Shown: positions 53,250 through 62,671 of the stretch, piece after piece
How positions within the stretch are numbered: the stretch's first letter is position 1
Layout of the letters: every line of letters begins with the position of its first letter
Assembly: GCF_030913705.1 (NCBI RefSeq)
Contig: NZ_CP133190.1
Coordinates: 2,619,501 to 2,683,500, forward strand
Length of the DNA stretch: 64,000 nucleotides
Direction: 5' to 3'
From: Anaerocolumna sp. MB42-C2
GTDB lineage: Bacteria > Bacillota > Clostridia > Lachnospirales > Lachnospiraceae
Made by a program: the position numbers and the translations under genes
The notes under the pieces: generated by a model
What the model was told of the DNA's origin: nothing
Databases searched by the model: none
The model's input: the letters and a program-made list of their open reading frames with translations, nothing else

Positions 53250-53286
53250 TAGAGAGGGGGTGCTGCATTTTTGCAGCCCCCCCTCT
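53250..53286. terminator. Bidirectional terminator
   Basis: AGAGAGGGGG-t-GCTGCA and TGCAGC-c-CCCCCTCT form a long GC-rich hairpin between the convergent LRR and thrS genes. Confidence 0.85.
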
Positions 53287-53298
53287 ATTATTCTATAT

Positions 53299-55251
53299 TT
53301 ACTGTTCAACTTCAATCTTCTTAATTTCTTTTGTTCTGATTTCTTTGCAGATATCATTAATGAAAGTATCAAGAGGTTTCTGGCCTTCATCTCCAAGATA
53401 GCGGCTTCTTACAGATACTAAACCTTCTTCCTCTTCTTTCTGACCTATTACTAATAGATAAGGAACACGGTCAAGTCTTGCCTCACGAATCTTGTAGCCG
53501 ATTTTTTCTGCGCGTTCGTCCACGCTGCTGCGGATACCGTTATCTTTTAACTCGCTTTCAATTTTCTTAGCATAATCATGATACTTTTCGGAAATAGGAA
53601 GAACTCTTACCTGTTCCGGGCATAACCAGGTTGGGAACAATCCGGCATATTTTTCAATCAGCCAGGCAAGGGTTCTTTCATAACATCCCAAACTGGTTCT
53701 GTGAATAATATAAGGGCGGACCTTATCACCGTTCTGATCAATATAATACATATCAAACTGTTCTGCTATAATTGCATCCCATTGAATCGTAATCATAGTA
53801 TCTTCTTTACCATAGACGTTCTTAGCCTGGATATCTACTTTAGGTCCATAGAACGCTGCTTCTCCGTCTGCTTCCGTAAATGGAATATTCAGTTCTGTAA
53901 GGACATTACGGATTCTTCCCTGGGTTTCTTCCCAGATTTCTTCCGTACCGATATATTTTTCTTTATTGGTTGGATCCCATTTTGATAGGCGGTAAGTAAC
54001 ATCTTCTTCCAAACCTAATGTTTTAAGGCAGTATCTTGCTAAATCAATACAACCTTTAAATTCGTCATCCATCTGGTCCGGTCGTACAATCAGATGCCCT
54101 TCTGATATTGTAAACTGACGCACACGGGTTAATCCATGCATTTCTCCGGAATCCTCATTTCTGAAAAGAGTTGAGGTTTCACCATAACGTAACGGAAGGT
54201 CACGGTAGGATTTCTGGCTTGCCTTATACACATAATACTGGAATGGGCAAGTCATTGGACGCAGTGCAAATACTTCCTTATCCTTTTCTTCATCTCCAAG
54301 GACAAACATACCCTCTTTGTAATGATCCCAATGCCCTGAAATTTTATATAAATCACTCTTAGCAAACAGAGGGGTTTTGGTTCTGATATAACCTCTTTTT
54401 TCTTCCTCGTCTTCAATCCATCTCTGAAGGGTCTGGATGATTTTAACACCATTTGGCATTATTAATGGAAGTCCCTGTCCGATTACGTCAACTGTTGTAA
54501 ATAACTCCATTTCACGGCCTAATTTATTATGATCACGTTTCTTGATATCTTCCAGGTGTTTAAGATATTCGTCCAAGTCTGCATTTTTGGTATATGCAGT
54601 ACCATATACTCTGGTTAACATCTTATTTTTCTCACTGCCTCTCCAGTATGCTCCGGAAGAAGAGATTAATTTAACGGCTTTAATTCCTTTGGTACTCATT
54701 AAATGAGGACCGGCACAAAGATCTACAAAATCCCCTTGACGGTAGAAGGAAATAATGGAATCCTCAGGTAAGTCTCGGATTAATTCCACCTTATAAGGTT
54801 CCTCTCTGTCTTCCATAAATTTAATTGCTTCTTCTCTGGGCAGGGTAAAACGTTCCAGTTCTGCACCCTCTTTAATAATCTTTTTCATTTCTTTCTCTAA
54901 TTCATCCAAAGCAGCCCTGTCAAAGGATTCTATATCAAAATCATAATAAAATCCGGTATCGATAGATGGACCGATTGCAAGTTTCGCATTAGGATACAGG
55001 CGCTTTACCGCTTCTGCCAGTACATGGGAGGTGGTGTGTCTATAAGCGGCTTTACCTGCCTCATCATTAAAAGTTAATATATTTAATTGACAGTCTTCTG
55101 AAACAACAGTTCTTAAATCCACAACTTTTCCGTTTATTTCTCCGGCACATGCCATTCTGGCAAGCCCTTCACTAATATCTTTCGCTATGTCAATTACGGA
55201 CATGGCGCTTTCATAAAGCTTTTCTGATCCATCTTTTAATGTAATCTTCAT
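53299..55251 (-). CDS. thrS: Threonyl-tRNA synthetase
   Basis: A 650-residue class II synthetase: N-terminal TGS domain (1-60), editing domain with HTTSHVLAEAV (about 72-82) and the later Cys-containing SAD segment, catalytic core with the zinc ligand in MTCPFQYYVYK, motif 2 FRNEDSGEMHGLTRVRQFT, motif 3 RTSLGCYERTLAWLIEKYAG, and a C-terminal anticodon-binding domain. Full length. It charges tRNA-Thr. A T-box leader upstream (55416-55690) controls it. Confidence 0.98.
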   Translation of the reverse strand: MKITLKDGSEKLYESAMSVIDIAKDISEGLARMACAGEINGKVVDLRTVVSEDCQLNILTFNDEAGKAAYRHTTSHVLAEAVKRLYPNAKLAIGPSIDTGFYYDFDIESFDRAALDELEKEMKKIIKEGAELERFTLPREEAIKFMEDREEPYKVELIRDLPEDSIISFYRQGDFVDLCAGPHLMSTKGIKAVKLISSSGAYWRGSEKNKMLTRVYGTAYTKNADLDEYLKHLEDIKKRDHNKLGREMELFTTVDVIGQGLPLIMPNGVKIIQTLQRWIEDEEEKRGYIRTKTPLFAKSDLYKISGHWDHYKEGMFVLGDEEKDKEVFALRPMTCPFQYYVYKASQKSYRDLPLRYGETSTLFRNEDSGEMHGLTRVRQFTISEGHLIVRPDQMDDEFKGCIDLARYCLKTLGLEEDVTYRLSKWDPTNKEKYIGTEEIWEETQGRIRNVLTELNIPFTEADGEAAFYGPKVDIQAKNVYGKEDTMITIQWDAIIAEQFDMYYIDQNGDKVRPYIIHRTSLGCYERTLAWLIEKYAGLFPTWLCPEQVRVLPISEKYHDYAKKIESELKDNGIRSSVDERAEKIGYKIREARLDRVPYLLVIGQKEEEEGLVSVRSRYLGDEGQKPLDTFINDICKEIRTKEIKKIEVEQ

Positions 55252-55381
55252 TTTGATTTTCTCCTTTAAATAATTATATAATTTGATATATTTTAATTAC
55301 TCTATTGTACCATCAGAAATCGTTGAATAGTGACACTCTACCTATGGCGTGTCATGCGCATACTACCTGGAAAGCTTTTTA

Positions 55382-55416
55382 TTGCATAGTAAGTTCGGAG
55401 AACTTTCCTATGCAAT
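55382..55416 (-). repeat. Extra hairpin between T-box terminator and thrS
   Basis: On the minus strand TTGCATAG-gaa-AGTTC-tcc-GAACT-ta-CTATGCAA forms a two-part stem immediately after the T-box terminator T-run. No T-run follows it, so its function is unclear. Confidence 0.55.
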
Positions 55417-55690
55417 AAAAAAAGCCCGTCACTTCCGAATTGCCTGATTAGCATATTTCGAAAGGGACGAGCACATATCTCGCGGTTCCACCCTTGTTGG
55501 AATTTTAATCAACTTAATTGTGCTAATTAAATTCCCATCTTCATTGGATTATAACGTAATCAACGGACCGGATTGGGGTCACTCAGAGGTAGTTTTCAGA
55601 TGTCTTCCAATGAGATATTTTCAGCATATCATATCTCTCTCTGCAATATCGGGCATCTTACTCGTCTCATCACCGTATTATTATATCATT
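55416..55690 (-). promoter_or_regulatory. T-box riboswitch (threonine)
   Basis: The transcript contains AGTAAGATG near its 5' end (the AG motif of stem I), an AAGGGTGGAACCGCG T-box sequence (55480-55500 region), and a terminator whose stem pairs GC-CGTC-type sequence with GACGGGC followed by seven T (55417-55423). In the expected specifier region the sequence reads AACTACC, compatible with the Thr codons ACT or ACC. Uncharged tRNA-Thr binding should let transcription continue into thrS. Confidence 0.92.
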
Positions 55691-55701
55691 TGATATTTTT
55701 C

Positions 55702-55729
55702 ATTATAGCATTGTAAAAATCTTTGTCAA
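55702..55729 (-). promoter_or_regulatory. Sigma-A promoter of the T-box/thrS transcript
   Basis: TTGACA (55724-55729), 16 bases, TATAAT (55702-55707): close to consensus, starting the T-box RNA near 55694. Confidence 0.85.
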
Positions 55730-56123
55730 GAGGGATTTTCTCTCAGGGTTGTATGTTTAGAACATCTAAAATAATCGCAGACCTTTTATAATCACTGTGA
55801 ATGCTAATAATTAATAAAAGTATATGATTGCTTATTAAGATGCTAAAACTTATTATCAACCTATTCTATTATTTTGTTGGGTTTCAGATGGTTATCAGGT
55901 GGATTAAAAATAATTTTAAGAGAACATATGTTAATTGGTTAAAGTTAAATATTAAGTAATTAATCTAAGCACGTGGATATTAATACGAACAGTATTAATT
56001 AAAACTTAGATAGTAATATTAATTATTATGATATTAATTATGATTTTCAAGGATAAAGCTAATAACAATAAATTTTAAGGTACCATTTTATTTGGATGAG
56101 GATGATAAATCTAATATTATGTT
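55730..56123. other. AT-rich spacer
   Basis: Nothing coding is seen. The stretch is very AT-rich with repeated ATTAATTA-like words (about 55960-56040); it separates thrS from the GNAT/YdcF operon. Confidence 0.5.
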
Positions 56124-56654
56124 TTATATAGGTTTCTCCATAATAAAATCATCCATTACAAATCCGTTACCAATATCGGCCACCTGGGTGCGGACTTTAA
56201 TAAATCCCTTTGTTTCATATACTTTTATGGTATTATCATTAAACCGGTTAACCGTAAGCCATATTTTGTGGTAACCTTTTAACCGGCATAAATCATCGAT
56301 AAATGCAAAAACCTTACTGGCTATTCCATATCCTCTATAATCCTTACTCAGATATAATTTACTTAAAAATAAACTTTGCTCCGTTTGTTCTTCTTTAAGC
56401 GCAAAGTAACCAATCAGATTCTTGTCCAGTGTTATCATATAATAAGTGTAACCGCCAGATTTAATTTGGCTTGTTATGGCCTGTTCAGATTGAAATTTAT
56501 CTACCATATAATCAATTTGTTCCAAAGATAATATGGTAATAAAATGTTCATGCCAGATTTGAGTTGCAACTGCAGCTATTTTTTTAATATCTTCTTCTAA
56601 AGCCGCCACAGTAAAGGTAAGCTTATCGATTAATATTTCATTATCTGTTTTCAT
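56124..56654 (-). CDS. GNAT-family N-acetyltransferase
   Basis: A 176-residue GNAT protein: GYFALKEEQTEQSLFLSKLYLSKDYRGYGIASKVFAFID with acetyl-CoA loop YRGYGIAS (about residues 110-117), followed by IWLTVNRFNDNTIKVYETKGF. The target is unknown. It is 15 bases downstream of the YdcF-like gene and probably in the same operon as the glycosyltransferase. Confidence 0.85.
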   Translation of the reverse strand: MKTDNEILIDKLTFTVAALEEDIKKIAAVATQIWHEHFITILSLEQIDYMVDKFQSEQAITSQIKSGGYTYYMITLDKNLIGYFALKEEQTEQSLFLSKLYLSKDYRGYGIASKVFAFIDDLCRLKGYHKIWLTVNRFNDNTIKVYETKGFIKVRTQVADIGNGFVMDDFIMEKPI

Positions 56655-56669
56655 TCAAAATGCCCTCCC

Positions 56670-57437
56670 TTATATATTACCCACTAATTTATCCTTTACA
56701 ATAGCAAAAAATTCCCTTACATAATAATTTAATACTAAAATATCTTTAGTAGGTGCTCCTAAGCATTTAACATTATCCAGCCCAAGTTTTTTGGCAATAC
56801 TCACAGCCCGAAATACATGGAAACGATTTGTAACAATAACAATGCCATGACATCCCTTAGGCAGCAGTTCTTTGCTGTATAGCAGATTTTCATGGGTGTT
56901 GGTGGATTTATCCTCCATAAGGATACGTGATGAATTAATTTCTTTGCTGATAAGATACTCTTTCATCGCTTTTGCTTCTGTTATATCCTCACCATACCCC
57001 TGACCTCCGGATACAATTATCTTCGTATTTTTATTATCAACCAGATAATCATGAGCCGTATCCAGCCTGTTTTTTAACGCTTTAGATAAAGCGGTTCCCT
57101 TAACCTGGGCACCAAGTACGATAACATAATCCGCTCCGGAATCTGGCTGTTTACTCCCATAACAGATAATTACTCCCTCAACCAGCAGAAAAACAGCCAT
57201 ACCAAACAGGAACATAATTGAAACTCCATATTTGAGATACTTTGGGATTTCAAGCTTATGAGCAGAAATAAACCTTAGCATAAAATATATTATCATAGAG
57301 CCTATTGCGGCAATAATCCAGAACCATAAAAATGAGGTATTAATACCAGTATAGGATACAATTGCAATCGTGTATCCTATACTGAGTAATCCAATTATTA
57401 AAAATATAAAAGCCATTATGTTCATCAAATTCTCCAA
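56670..57437 (-). CDS. YdcF-like (DUF218) membrane protein
   Basis: A 255-residue protein with three membrane helices in the first 95 residues and a DUF218 domain at the C terminus (DYVIVLGAQVKGTALSKALKNRLDTAHDYL ... IIVSGGQGYGEDITEAKAMKEYLI ... VTNRFHVFRAVSIAKKLG). Family members (SanA, YdcF, ElyC) are linked to cell-envelope work. It follows the glycosyltransferase gene by three bases, suggesting joint action on an envelope polymer or lipid. Confidence 0.85.
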   Translation of the reverse strand: MENLMNIMAFIFLIIGLLSIGYTIAIVSYTGINTSFLWFWIIAAIGSMIIYFMLRFISAHKLEIPKYLKYGVSIMFLFGMAVFLLVEGVIICYGSKQPDSGADYVIVLGAQVKGTALSKALKNRLDTAHDYLVDNKNTKIIVSGGQGYGEDITEAKAMKEYLISKEINSSRILMEDKSTNTHENLLYSKELLPKGCHGIVIVTNRFHVFRAVSIAKKLGLDNVKCLGAPTKDILVLNYYVREFFAIVKDKLVGNI

Positions 57438-57440
57438 TTA

Positions 57441-58661
57441 TCAGGTATGGAACAAATGGTTTATTTTTTTAGTTTCATAAGCTGCCCGCTGCTCGGATAT
57501 AAAATCCCGCTGCATCACTTCTTCATATACCATTTCCACATTTTTTGCAAATTCTTCGGAAGAATACTTTCTCATTCTTAATTTTGCATTTTCTCCATAA
57601 GAGATTCCATTGTTATTAAAAAAGATAGCATCCAAACCTTTAAAAAGTTCATCCCGGTCTGTAAAATCATAACCATTCCAGCCAGGTTCCAGTATATCAT
57701 CCAGACACTTATCCTTCTTAGCCACTACAGGCAGCCCTGCTGCCATAGCCTCAATATAAGTGAGACCCTGGGTTTCACTCTGAGAGGCACTTACAAATAC
57801 ATCTCCTAATTGATAATAAAGACCGATATTATCCCATGGTTTGGGTCCGGTGAATATTATTTTATCCATCATATTCATATCAGCCGTAAGCTGTTTTAAA
57901 TGCTCCATTTCAGGACCGCCGCCGACAATCACAAATTTCACCTGATTTCTTTCTCTCATATATTCCGGCATCGCTTCAATAATTTCACCAATATTTTTCT
58001 CTTTTGAGATTCTTCCCAGATATAAAAGGACTTTATCGTCCGGTTTAATCCCAAATTCCTCTCTTAATTTTAATACATCTTCTTTTAGATGCAAATCGGG
58101 ATTAAATTTTTTTAAGTTAACACCTGTAGGAATTACTGATATTTCCCTGAATACACTGTACTTTAACAGTAATTCCCTTACCTTTTCAGTTGGTACAATT
58201 ACCTGCTCTGCAGTATTGCAGCATATTTTCGTAAATACTCTTACGAAGGCTTTCGCTCTTTTGTCCAACAGTTTCCTATGGGTTAAATAATGCGTATAAT
58301 CTTCATAAATAGTATGATAGGTATGGACAGTAGGTATTTTCAATTCTTTTGCCATAATCCGTCCAAATATACCCAGTGAAAATTCGGTATGTGTATGTAT
58401 TAAATCCAGATTCAGTTTTTTAATAAGCGAAGCTAATTTCGGCTGGTAAAACAGGCCTACTCTTCGTTCCGTAATTAAGATGCAGGGCAGACTGGGCACT
58501 CGAAAAACATTATGCTCAAATTCCGGTGCTCCCGGTGTAGTGGTTGTAAAAACATATACATTATGCCCGATTTCCTCCAATTCCGTTTTAAGCATATATA
58601 CAGAATTTGCTACACCGTTAATTTCAGGATAATAAGTCTCTGTAAACAAACCAATATTCAA
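57441..58661 (-). CDS. GT4-family glycosyltransferase (diacylglycerol glucosyltransferase-like)
   Basis: A 406-residue GT-B enzyme. N-terminal: GLFTETYYPEINGVANSVYML and the acceptor-side THTEFSLGIFGR. C-terminal nucleotide-sugar site: LGRISKEKNI and the E-x7-E motif SETQGLTYIEAMAAGLPVV. The pattern resembles lipid glycosyltransferases that make glucosyl-diacylglycerol in Firmicutes. It acts at the inner face of the membrane. It is first in an operon with the YdcF-like and GNAT genes. Confidence 0.85.
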   Translation of the reverse strand: MNIGLFTETYYPEINGVANSVYMLKTELEEIGHNVYVFTTTTPGAPEFEHNVFRVPSLPCILITERRVGLFYQPKLASLIKKLNLDLIHTHTEFSLGIFGRIMAKELKIPTVHTYHTIYEDYTHYLTHRKLLDKRAKAFVRVFTKICCNTAEQVIVPTEKVRELLLKYSVFREISVIPTGVNLKKFNPDLHLKEDVLKLREEFGIKPDDKVLLYLGRISKEKNIGEIIEAMPEYMRERNQVKFVIVGGGPEMEHLKQLTADMNMMDKIIFTGPKPWDNIGLYYQLGDVFVSASQSETQGLTYIEAMAAGLPVVAKKDKCLDDILEPGWNGYDFTDRDELFKGLDAIFFNNNGISYGENAKLRMRKYSSEEFAKNVEMVYEEVMQRDFISEQRAAYETKKINHLFHT

Positions 58662-58761
58662 TGATAATTCTCCTCTTTCCTATATATAATACCTGGCTCA
58701 ATGGAATGCTGCAAATGATTCCAACTAATTACTTAAATAATTACCATTATATAATAACGAA

Positions 58762-58800
58762 AAATTCTTAAATTTTATATAATAAAAAATTTAAGAATTT
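58762..58800. terminator. Terminator after hemerythrin gene
   Basis: AAATTCTTAAATTT and AAATTTAAGAATTT pair perfectly (14 bp) just after the hemerythrin stop, with A/T runs on both sides. Confidence 0.7.
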
Positions 58801-58810
58801 ATTAGTTTTC

Positions 58811-59203
58811 TCAAGCTTGTCCGATTAGTTTATCCTTTTCCAGGATGTGATGCACAAGCCAGTCATTTAAGAATTCCAGCAAATCAACCAGGGTGCCCGC
58901 CTGATTGTGGTCCATCTGATCAAAATTAATGGCTTCCAGCTTTTCAATAAAATCGTTATGTTCTATCTTGTGGGATAATAACTTTTTATATTGTATGCTC
59001 TGCATATAGGCTTCTTCATCTGAAAAATGTTTGATAGCATAATCTTTCAGACCTATAATGATACTGACTATATGATCAAACTTATCCGCTATAAAATCGT
59101 CTTTTAATACCTGATATGCCTCATCCGCCAGCCGGAATAATTCCTTATGTTCTTTATCAATCAGTTCAATGCCGGTATAATATTCGTCTTTCATTTCATA
59201 CAT
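58811..59203 (-). CDS. Bacteriohemerythrin
   Basis: The start is the ATG at 59201-59203 with GGAGG six bases upstream (130 residues); earlier in-frame ATGs lack a site. The diiron ligands of hemerythrin are all present: H19 (DKEHKELF), H59 and E63 (HFSDEE), H78 and H82 (HKIEHNDF), H119 and D124 (HILEKD). It binds oxygen reversibly and may store or sense O2 in this anaerobe. Single gene. Confidence 0.93.
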   Translation of the reverse strand: MYEMKDEYYTGIELIDKEHKELFRLADEAYQVLKDDFIADKFDHIVSIIIGLKDYAIKHFSDEEAYMQSIQYKKLLSHKIEHNDFIEKLEAINFDQMDHNQAGTLVDLLEFLNDWLVHHILEKDKLIGQA

Positions 59204-59372
59204 AATTGCCTCCATTTCTGCGCACGTTATGCGCATCTGAAATTAATGCCGAGAAATAGACAGGTACAAATTATAAAGGTTAACAGTGAATTACTTTCAC
59301 ACTTTATACCCATGTACCCCCCACAGGCCATCCGCAGTATTACCACTTATCTACGGCGAAATGATTTGTTAG

Positions 59373-60056
59373 TTAACACAGATTAATCGGTACCTCGTTA
59401 CGTATAACCATTTTATCAACTGTTACCTCACAATCCATTGCCATAATGTGCACACCCTCTTTTGATGCCTCACGTAAGGCTTCCCCAAATGCCGGATCGG
59501 TGGCATCGTTTGGTTTAAAGTATAATACGTCTTTCATTTGTATTACTAAGATAAGATATGCCTGGTACCCCTCTTTCCTGCACTGGCATAATTCTTTTAT
59601 GTGTTTCACACCTCGTATTGTCGGTGCATCGGGAAATAATACTATGCCATTATTCTCTAACGTGACCCCCTTTACTTCCATATAAATCTTTTCCTGTTTG
59701 GTTTCCAGATAAAAGTCAAATCTGGAATTACCATAAGGCTTCTCCGGTTTCAGATAAGTAATATCATGAAATAAGCCACCCTTTTGCAGCCATTCGTAAA
59801 CCGCCTTATTAGGCGCCTGTGAATCTATATTAATAATCCGTTCTCCTTTTTTCACCCCTATAAGTGAAAACATCGTTTTTCTGGCCGGATTATCTGATTT
59901 CTGCACATAAACCGTTACGCCCGGGATTAAAAGTTCTCTGCACCGCCCGGTGTTTTTGACATGGCAGGTATTTACACAACCGTCTATTTCTACAAATGCT
60001 ATGAATCGATTGGGTCTTGATAAGAATATCCCAGTCAGCATATTTTTATATTTCAT
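59373..60056 (-). CDS. sfsA: DNA/RNA nuclease SfsA family protein
   Basis: About 227 residues from MKYKNMLTGIFLSRPNRFIAFVEIDG, the start usual in SfsA; an ATG four codons upstream is in frame. Motifs HVKNTGRCRELLIPG, SRFDFYLE (nuclease-like D...E-x-K with MEVKGVTLE) and VLYFKPNDATDPAF are characteristic. The family has been reported to be nucleases with an OB-like domain, once called sugar-fermentation stimulation proteins. Single gene. Confidence 0.95.
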   Translation of the reverse strand: MKYKNMLTGIFLSRPNRFIAFVEIDGCVNTCHVKNTGRCRELLIPGVTVYVQKSDNPARKTMFSLIGVKKGERIINIDSQAPNKAVYEWLQKGGLFHDITYLKPEKPYGNSRFDFYLETKQEKIYMEVKGVTLENNGIVLFPDAPTIRGVKHIKELCQCRKEGYQAYLILVIQMKDVLYFKPNDATDPAFGEALREASKEGVHIMAMDCEVTVDKMVIRNEVPINLC

Positions 60057-60236
60057 AATGTACCCCATGCTTTTCGCAAGTTAACTTTAGAAATTGCTTA
60101 AATAGAAAGTGAAAATTGCTTTTCATTTTCACCCCAACTCCTGTCAGGTTTAATGTCATTTTTCTGTAATATTTCAATTATATCATTTCTAAAATTTTGA
60201 ATCAACTTATTTTCCATATATACGAAAAATAAATGA

Positions 60237-60355
60237 TACAGTTCAGCCTATGTACCGGGAGGAGTTTTTTGTAAGTGCAGCAAATTATAAATCCCGGAAA
60301 TCATAATTTCCGTGTATCATTGGCTGCATTTTAGCCTTATTGAGTCTGAACTGTA
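60237..60355 (+). ncRNA. Unassigned structured element
   Basis: TACAGTTCAG (60237-60246) and CTGAACTGTA (60346-60355) form a perfect 10-bp closing stem. Inside it TGCAGC (60275-60280) pairs with GCTGCA (60323-60328), and GGAAAT-CATA-ATTTCC forms an apical hairpin. A purine-rich CCGGGAGGAG lies in the 5' internal region. The layout suggests a small RNA or riboswitch-like leader, oriented with the gene at 60542. I do not recognise the class; it could also be a mobile palindrome. Confidence 0.4.
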
Positions 60356-60541
60356 AAAAATAAATTATTTTGTAACACTATTATATTTTATTGTTTTTTT
60401 GGTAAAAATTTAGATAAGTTTTACTTTATTTTTTCACCCCTTTCCCTTATAATGGAATTGATAACTTATTTTAGTAAAGAATTTTATTTAAACTGTATAA
60501 CAAATAACAGTAATTGCATATACTGTTTATCGAAAGGAAGT

Positions 60542-60850
60542 ATGAATCGCATGAAGAAATTTGGAAAGTTTTTATTTGGTACAGTATCCGTTGCAACTGT
60601 TGCATGTGGTGCTTATTATTTGTACAAAAACTTAGTAAATAAGGACTCTTCTGATGATTTTGATGAATTTGAAGATGAATTCGAAGACTTCGATGCTGAA
60701 GACGAGGATACCACTGATCAAAATAAAAAAGATACCAGGGAATATGTTTCTATTAATATTACTTCAGAAGGATCTGACCAAGGTTCTTTTGAGGATAAAG
60801 TATCCGCAGCAGATACTGATTCTGAAGAAAAAGATGTTGCAGAAGATTAA
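60542..60850 (+). CDS. Small membrane-anchored protein with acidic tail
   Basis: The start is the ATG at 60542 behind AAAGGAAG (102 residues); a longer in-frame ORF from 60452 has no site. A basic N terminus (MNRMKKFGK), one helix (about residues 9-26, FLFGTVSVATVACGAYYLY) and a cytoplasmic or external tail of about 75 residues with very many Asp/Glu (DDFDEFEDEFEDFDAEDEDTT). It resembles YtxH-like short membrane proteins only in layout. Function unknown. Confidence 0.7.
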   Translation: MNRMKKFGKFLFGTVSVATVACGAYYLYKNLVNKDSSDDFDEFEDEFEDFDAEDEDTTDQNKKDTREYVSINITSEGSDQGSFEDKVSAADTDSEEKDVAED

Positions 60851-60867
60851 TATAGTCAACCCGGAAA

Positions 60868-60904
60868 AACCGCTCGTTCCTGTTAAGAATGAGCGGTTAT
60901 CTTT
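60868..60904 (+). terminator. Terminator of the small acidic-protein gene
   Basis: AACCGCTCGTTC and GAATGAGCGGTT pair (one G-T pair) and are followed by a T-rich stretch (ATCTTTATCTCTTT), just after the stop at 60850. Confidence 0.75.
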
Positions 60905-60982
60905 ATCTCTTTGTTGAAAAGCTTTTGTCGGGCGTACCGTAAGACATAAGATATATCTTTACCATTGGATTTTAATTTATTT

Positions 60983-61942
60983 TTATTCCTTACTCATTTT
61001 ATAAAATTCTTCCATTTGTTTGATTAAAGTATCCATATTTTCTGTACTATATATAAATACTTGTGGTTCACCGCTTTTATTTTTCTGTTCTACCCGAATC
61101 GTATCCCCAATCATAATTGTATAAGCCAGCTGATTTGGTACTACAATTTCAGCTTTGTAAATCCAATCATCATTATTGCCGTTATCTTTTGTATTACTTT
61201 TTGTTAATGGGTAACCGTCCAGTATATTATAGAAGTCATTTACTTTTATACCAGTATCTTTTAATGATTCATCGGTTTCTTTTAATGGTTTACCGGTTAT
61301 TTTTAAGGATTTGCCGGTATCACCATTTTTTGATAAGTTAAATGTTGTAACCGTATCATAGGTGATTGGATACATTACAGAAAAAAGATCTCCTCCATAG
61401 ACAGAACCGGTGCCTCCGCCTGTTTTATTCGTACCTTCTTTATTCGTATCTTCTTTAAGCTCCGATGAAAATGTGGTAATATCAGCAGAATCAGCCACGT
61501 CACTTTCTTCGGCAGAGGAACCCGTAATTTCACTGCTTTTGGCACTATTATTTAAAGACGGCGTACCATCGGCTGCCGCACTGTATATTTCCATGGTTGC
61601 TGCTTCTTCTGAAGCTTTTTCGGTTGATCCGGCATCCATGTTGATTTGAGCATCTTCTTTATTTCCTGTAAACCCGTTTTGAAGTACATTAATTCCGACA
61701 ATCAGTACGGCAATAGCTGCTGCTGCACTAACAAGTCTTCGAACTGGGAAATGCTTTATTTTCTTTAACTCTTTTGGCTGCTCTTTTTGTGGAGCGGAAT
61801 TCTCGATTGCTTTTAGGGTTCTAGCGATTAAATCCTCCGATACTGTTACGTTATCCATGTCAAAAGAGGCATTCAGATGGTCTTTTATACGTAAATCATC
61901 TAAATCACCGGGAAGGCTATTATTTTTATTATTCTTATCCAC
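60983..61942 (-). CDS. Probable anti-sigma factor, single-pass membrane protein
   Basis: I take the GTG at 61940-61942 as start because GGGAGG precedes it and the sigma gene stops two bases upstream (61944); the longer frame inside the sigma gene is unlikely. The 319-residue product has a cytoplasmic N-terminal part of about 75 residues, one helix (LVSAAAAIAVLIVGINVL, about 77-94), a Ser/Thr/Ala-rich linker and an extracellular domain that recalls DUF4367-type ends. No zinc HxxxCxxC anti-sigma motif is seen, so the anti-sigma role is inferred from gene pairing. Confidence 0.75.
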   Translation of the reverse strand: MDKNNKNNSLPGDLDDLRIKDHLNASFDMDNVTVSEDLIARTLKAIENSAPQKEQPKELKKIKHFPVRRLVSAAAAIAVLIVGINVLQNGFTGNKEDAQINMDAGSTEKASEEAATMEIYSAAADGTPSLNNSAKSSEITGSSAEESDVADSADITTFSSELKEDTNKEGTNKTGGGTGSVYGGDLFSVMYPITYDTVTTFNLSKNGDTGKSLKITGKPLKETDESLKDTGIKVNDFYNILDGYPLTKSNTKDNGNNDDWIYKAEIVVPNQLAYTIMIGDTIRVEQKNKSGEPQVFIYSTENMDTLIKQMEEFYKMSKE

Positions 61943-61943
61943 C

Positions 61944-62459
61944 TTAAATCCTCCCTTCAAGGCAAAGCTTAAGTTTTTCTTTCGCTCGGGACAGTCGGCT
62001 TTTTGCTGTTCCTTCTGCAATGTGCAAAAGTCCTGCGGCTTCACTTATGGTCATATCTTGAAAATAGACACATAGCAAAACGTCTTTATATTTATCCGGC
62101 AGTTTCATAACTTCCTGGCGGATCAGCCGATTTTCATCCTGTTGTTCTACCGCTGTAAAATCATCTTCTCCTGCCATGGTATTTTCCTGGAATTCCGTAA
62201 AGGGTTTGACTCTTTGGTTCCATGCGCTTTTCAGATAATCTTTACAGGTATTGATAGTAATACGTATAATCCATGTCTTAATACTGCTGCCACCTTGAAA
62301 GGTCTCAAGTTTTTGATTTACTTTAATAAAAACATCTTGGAAAATATCTTCTGCCAAATGACTATCCTTTACATACATATATGCTGTTCGGAGTACGTCG
62401 TTTCCATATTCTCTCATCAATGTCTCAATGTCGTAAACCGATTCTTTGTCCTCGTACAT
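61944..62459 (-). CDS. ECF-family RNA polymerase sigma factor
   Basis: A 171-residue ECF sigma factor. Region 2 (EYGNDVLRTAYMYVKDSHLAEDIFQDVFIKV), with the -10-binding helix, and region 4 (KLPDKYKDVLLCVYFQDMTISEAAGLLHIAEGTAKSRLSRAKEKLK), with the -35-binding HTH, are both complete. It probably responds to envelope stress through the membrane protein encoded next. Confidence 0.95.
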   Translation of the reverse strand: MYEDKESVYDIETLMREYGNDVLRTAYMYVKDSHLAEDIFQDVFIKVNQKLETFQGGSSIKTWIIRITINTCKDYLKSAWNQRVKPFTEFQENTMAGEDDFTAVEQQDENRLIRQEVMKLPDKYKDVLLCVYFQDMTISEAAGLLHIAEGTAKSRLSRAKEKLKLCLEGRI

Positions 62460-62671
62460 TGATAACTTCCCCCTATATATTTACGCGGTAATATTTCGCT
62501 CCATCTCCTATTCTGTATCGATACAATTTAGTGAGCTGTCCGGTATCATGTAAGCAATAGTTTGAACCGGACAATGTACTCGTTCCGTTTTAATGATAGC
62601 CGCAGTATTATTATACTATCAACTATTAGACGATGGGAATGAAATATTGGTTCCAATAATAAACTGTTAAT

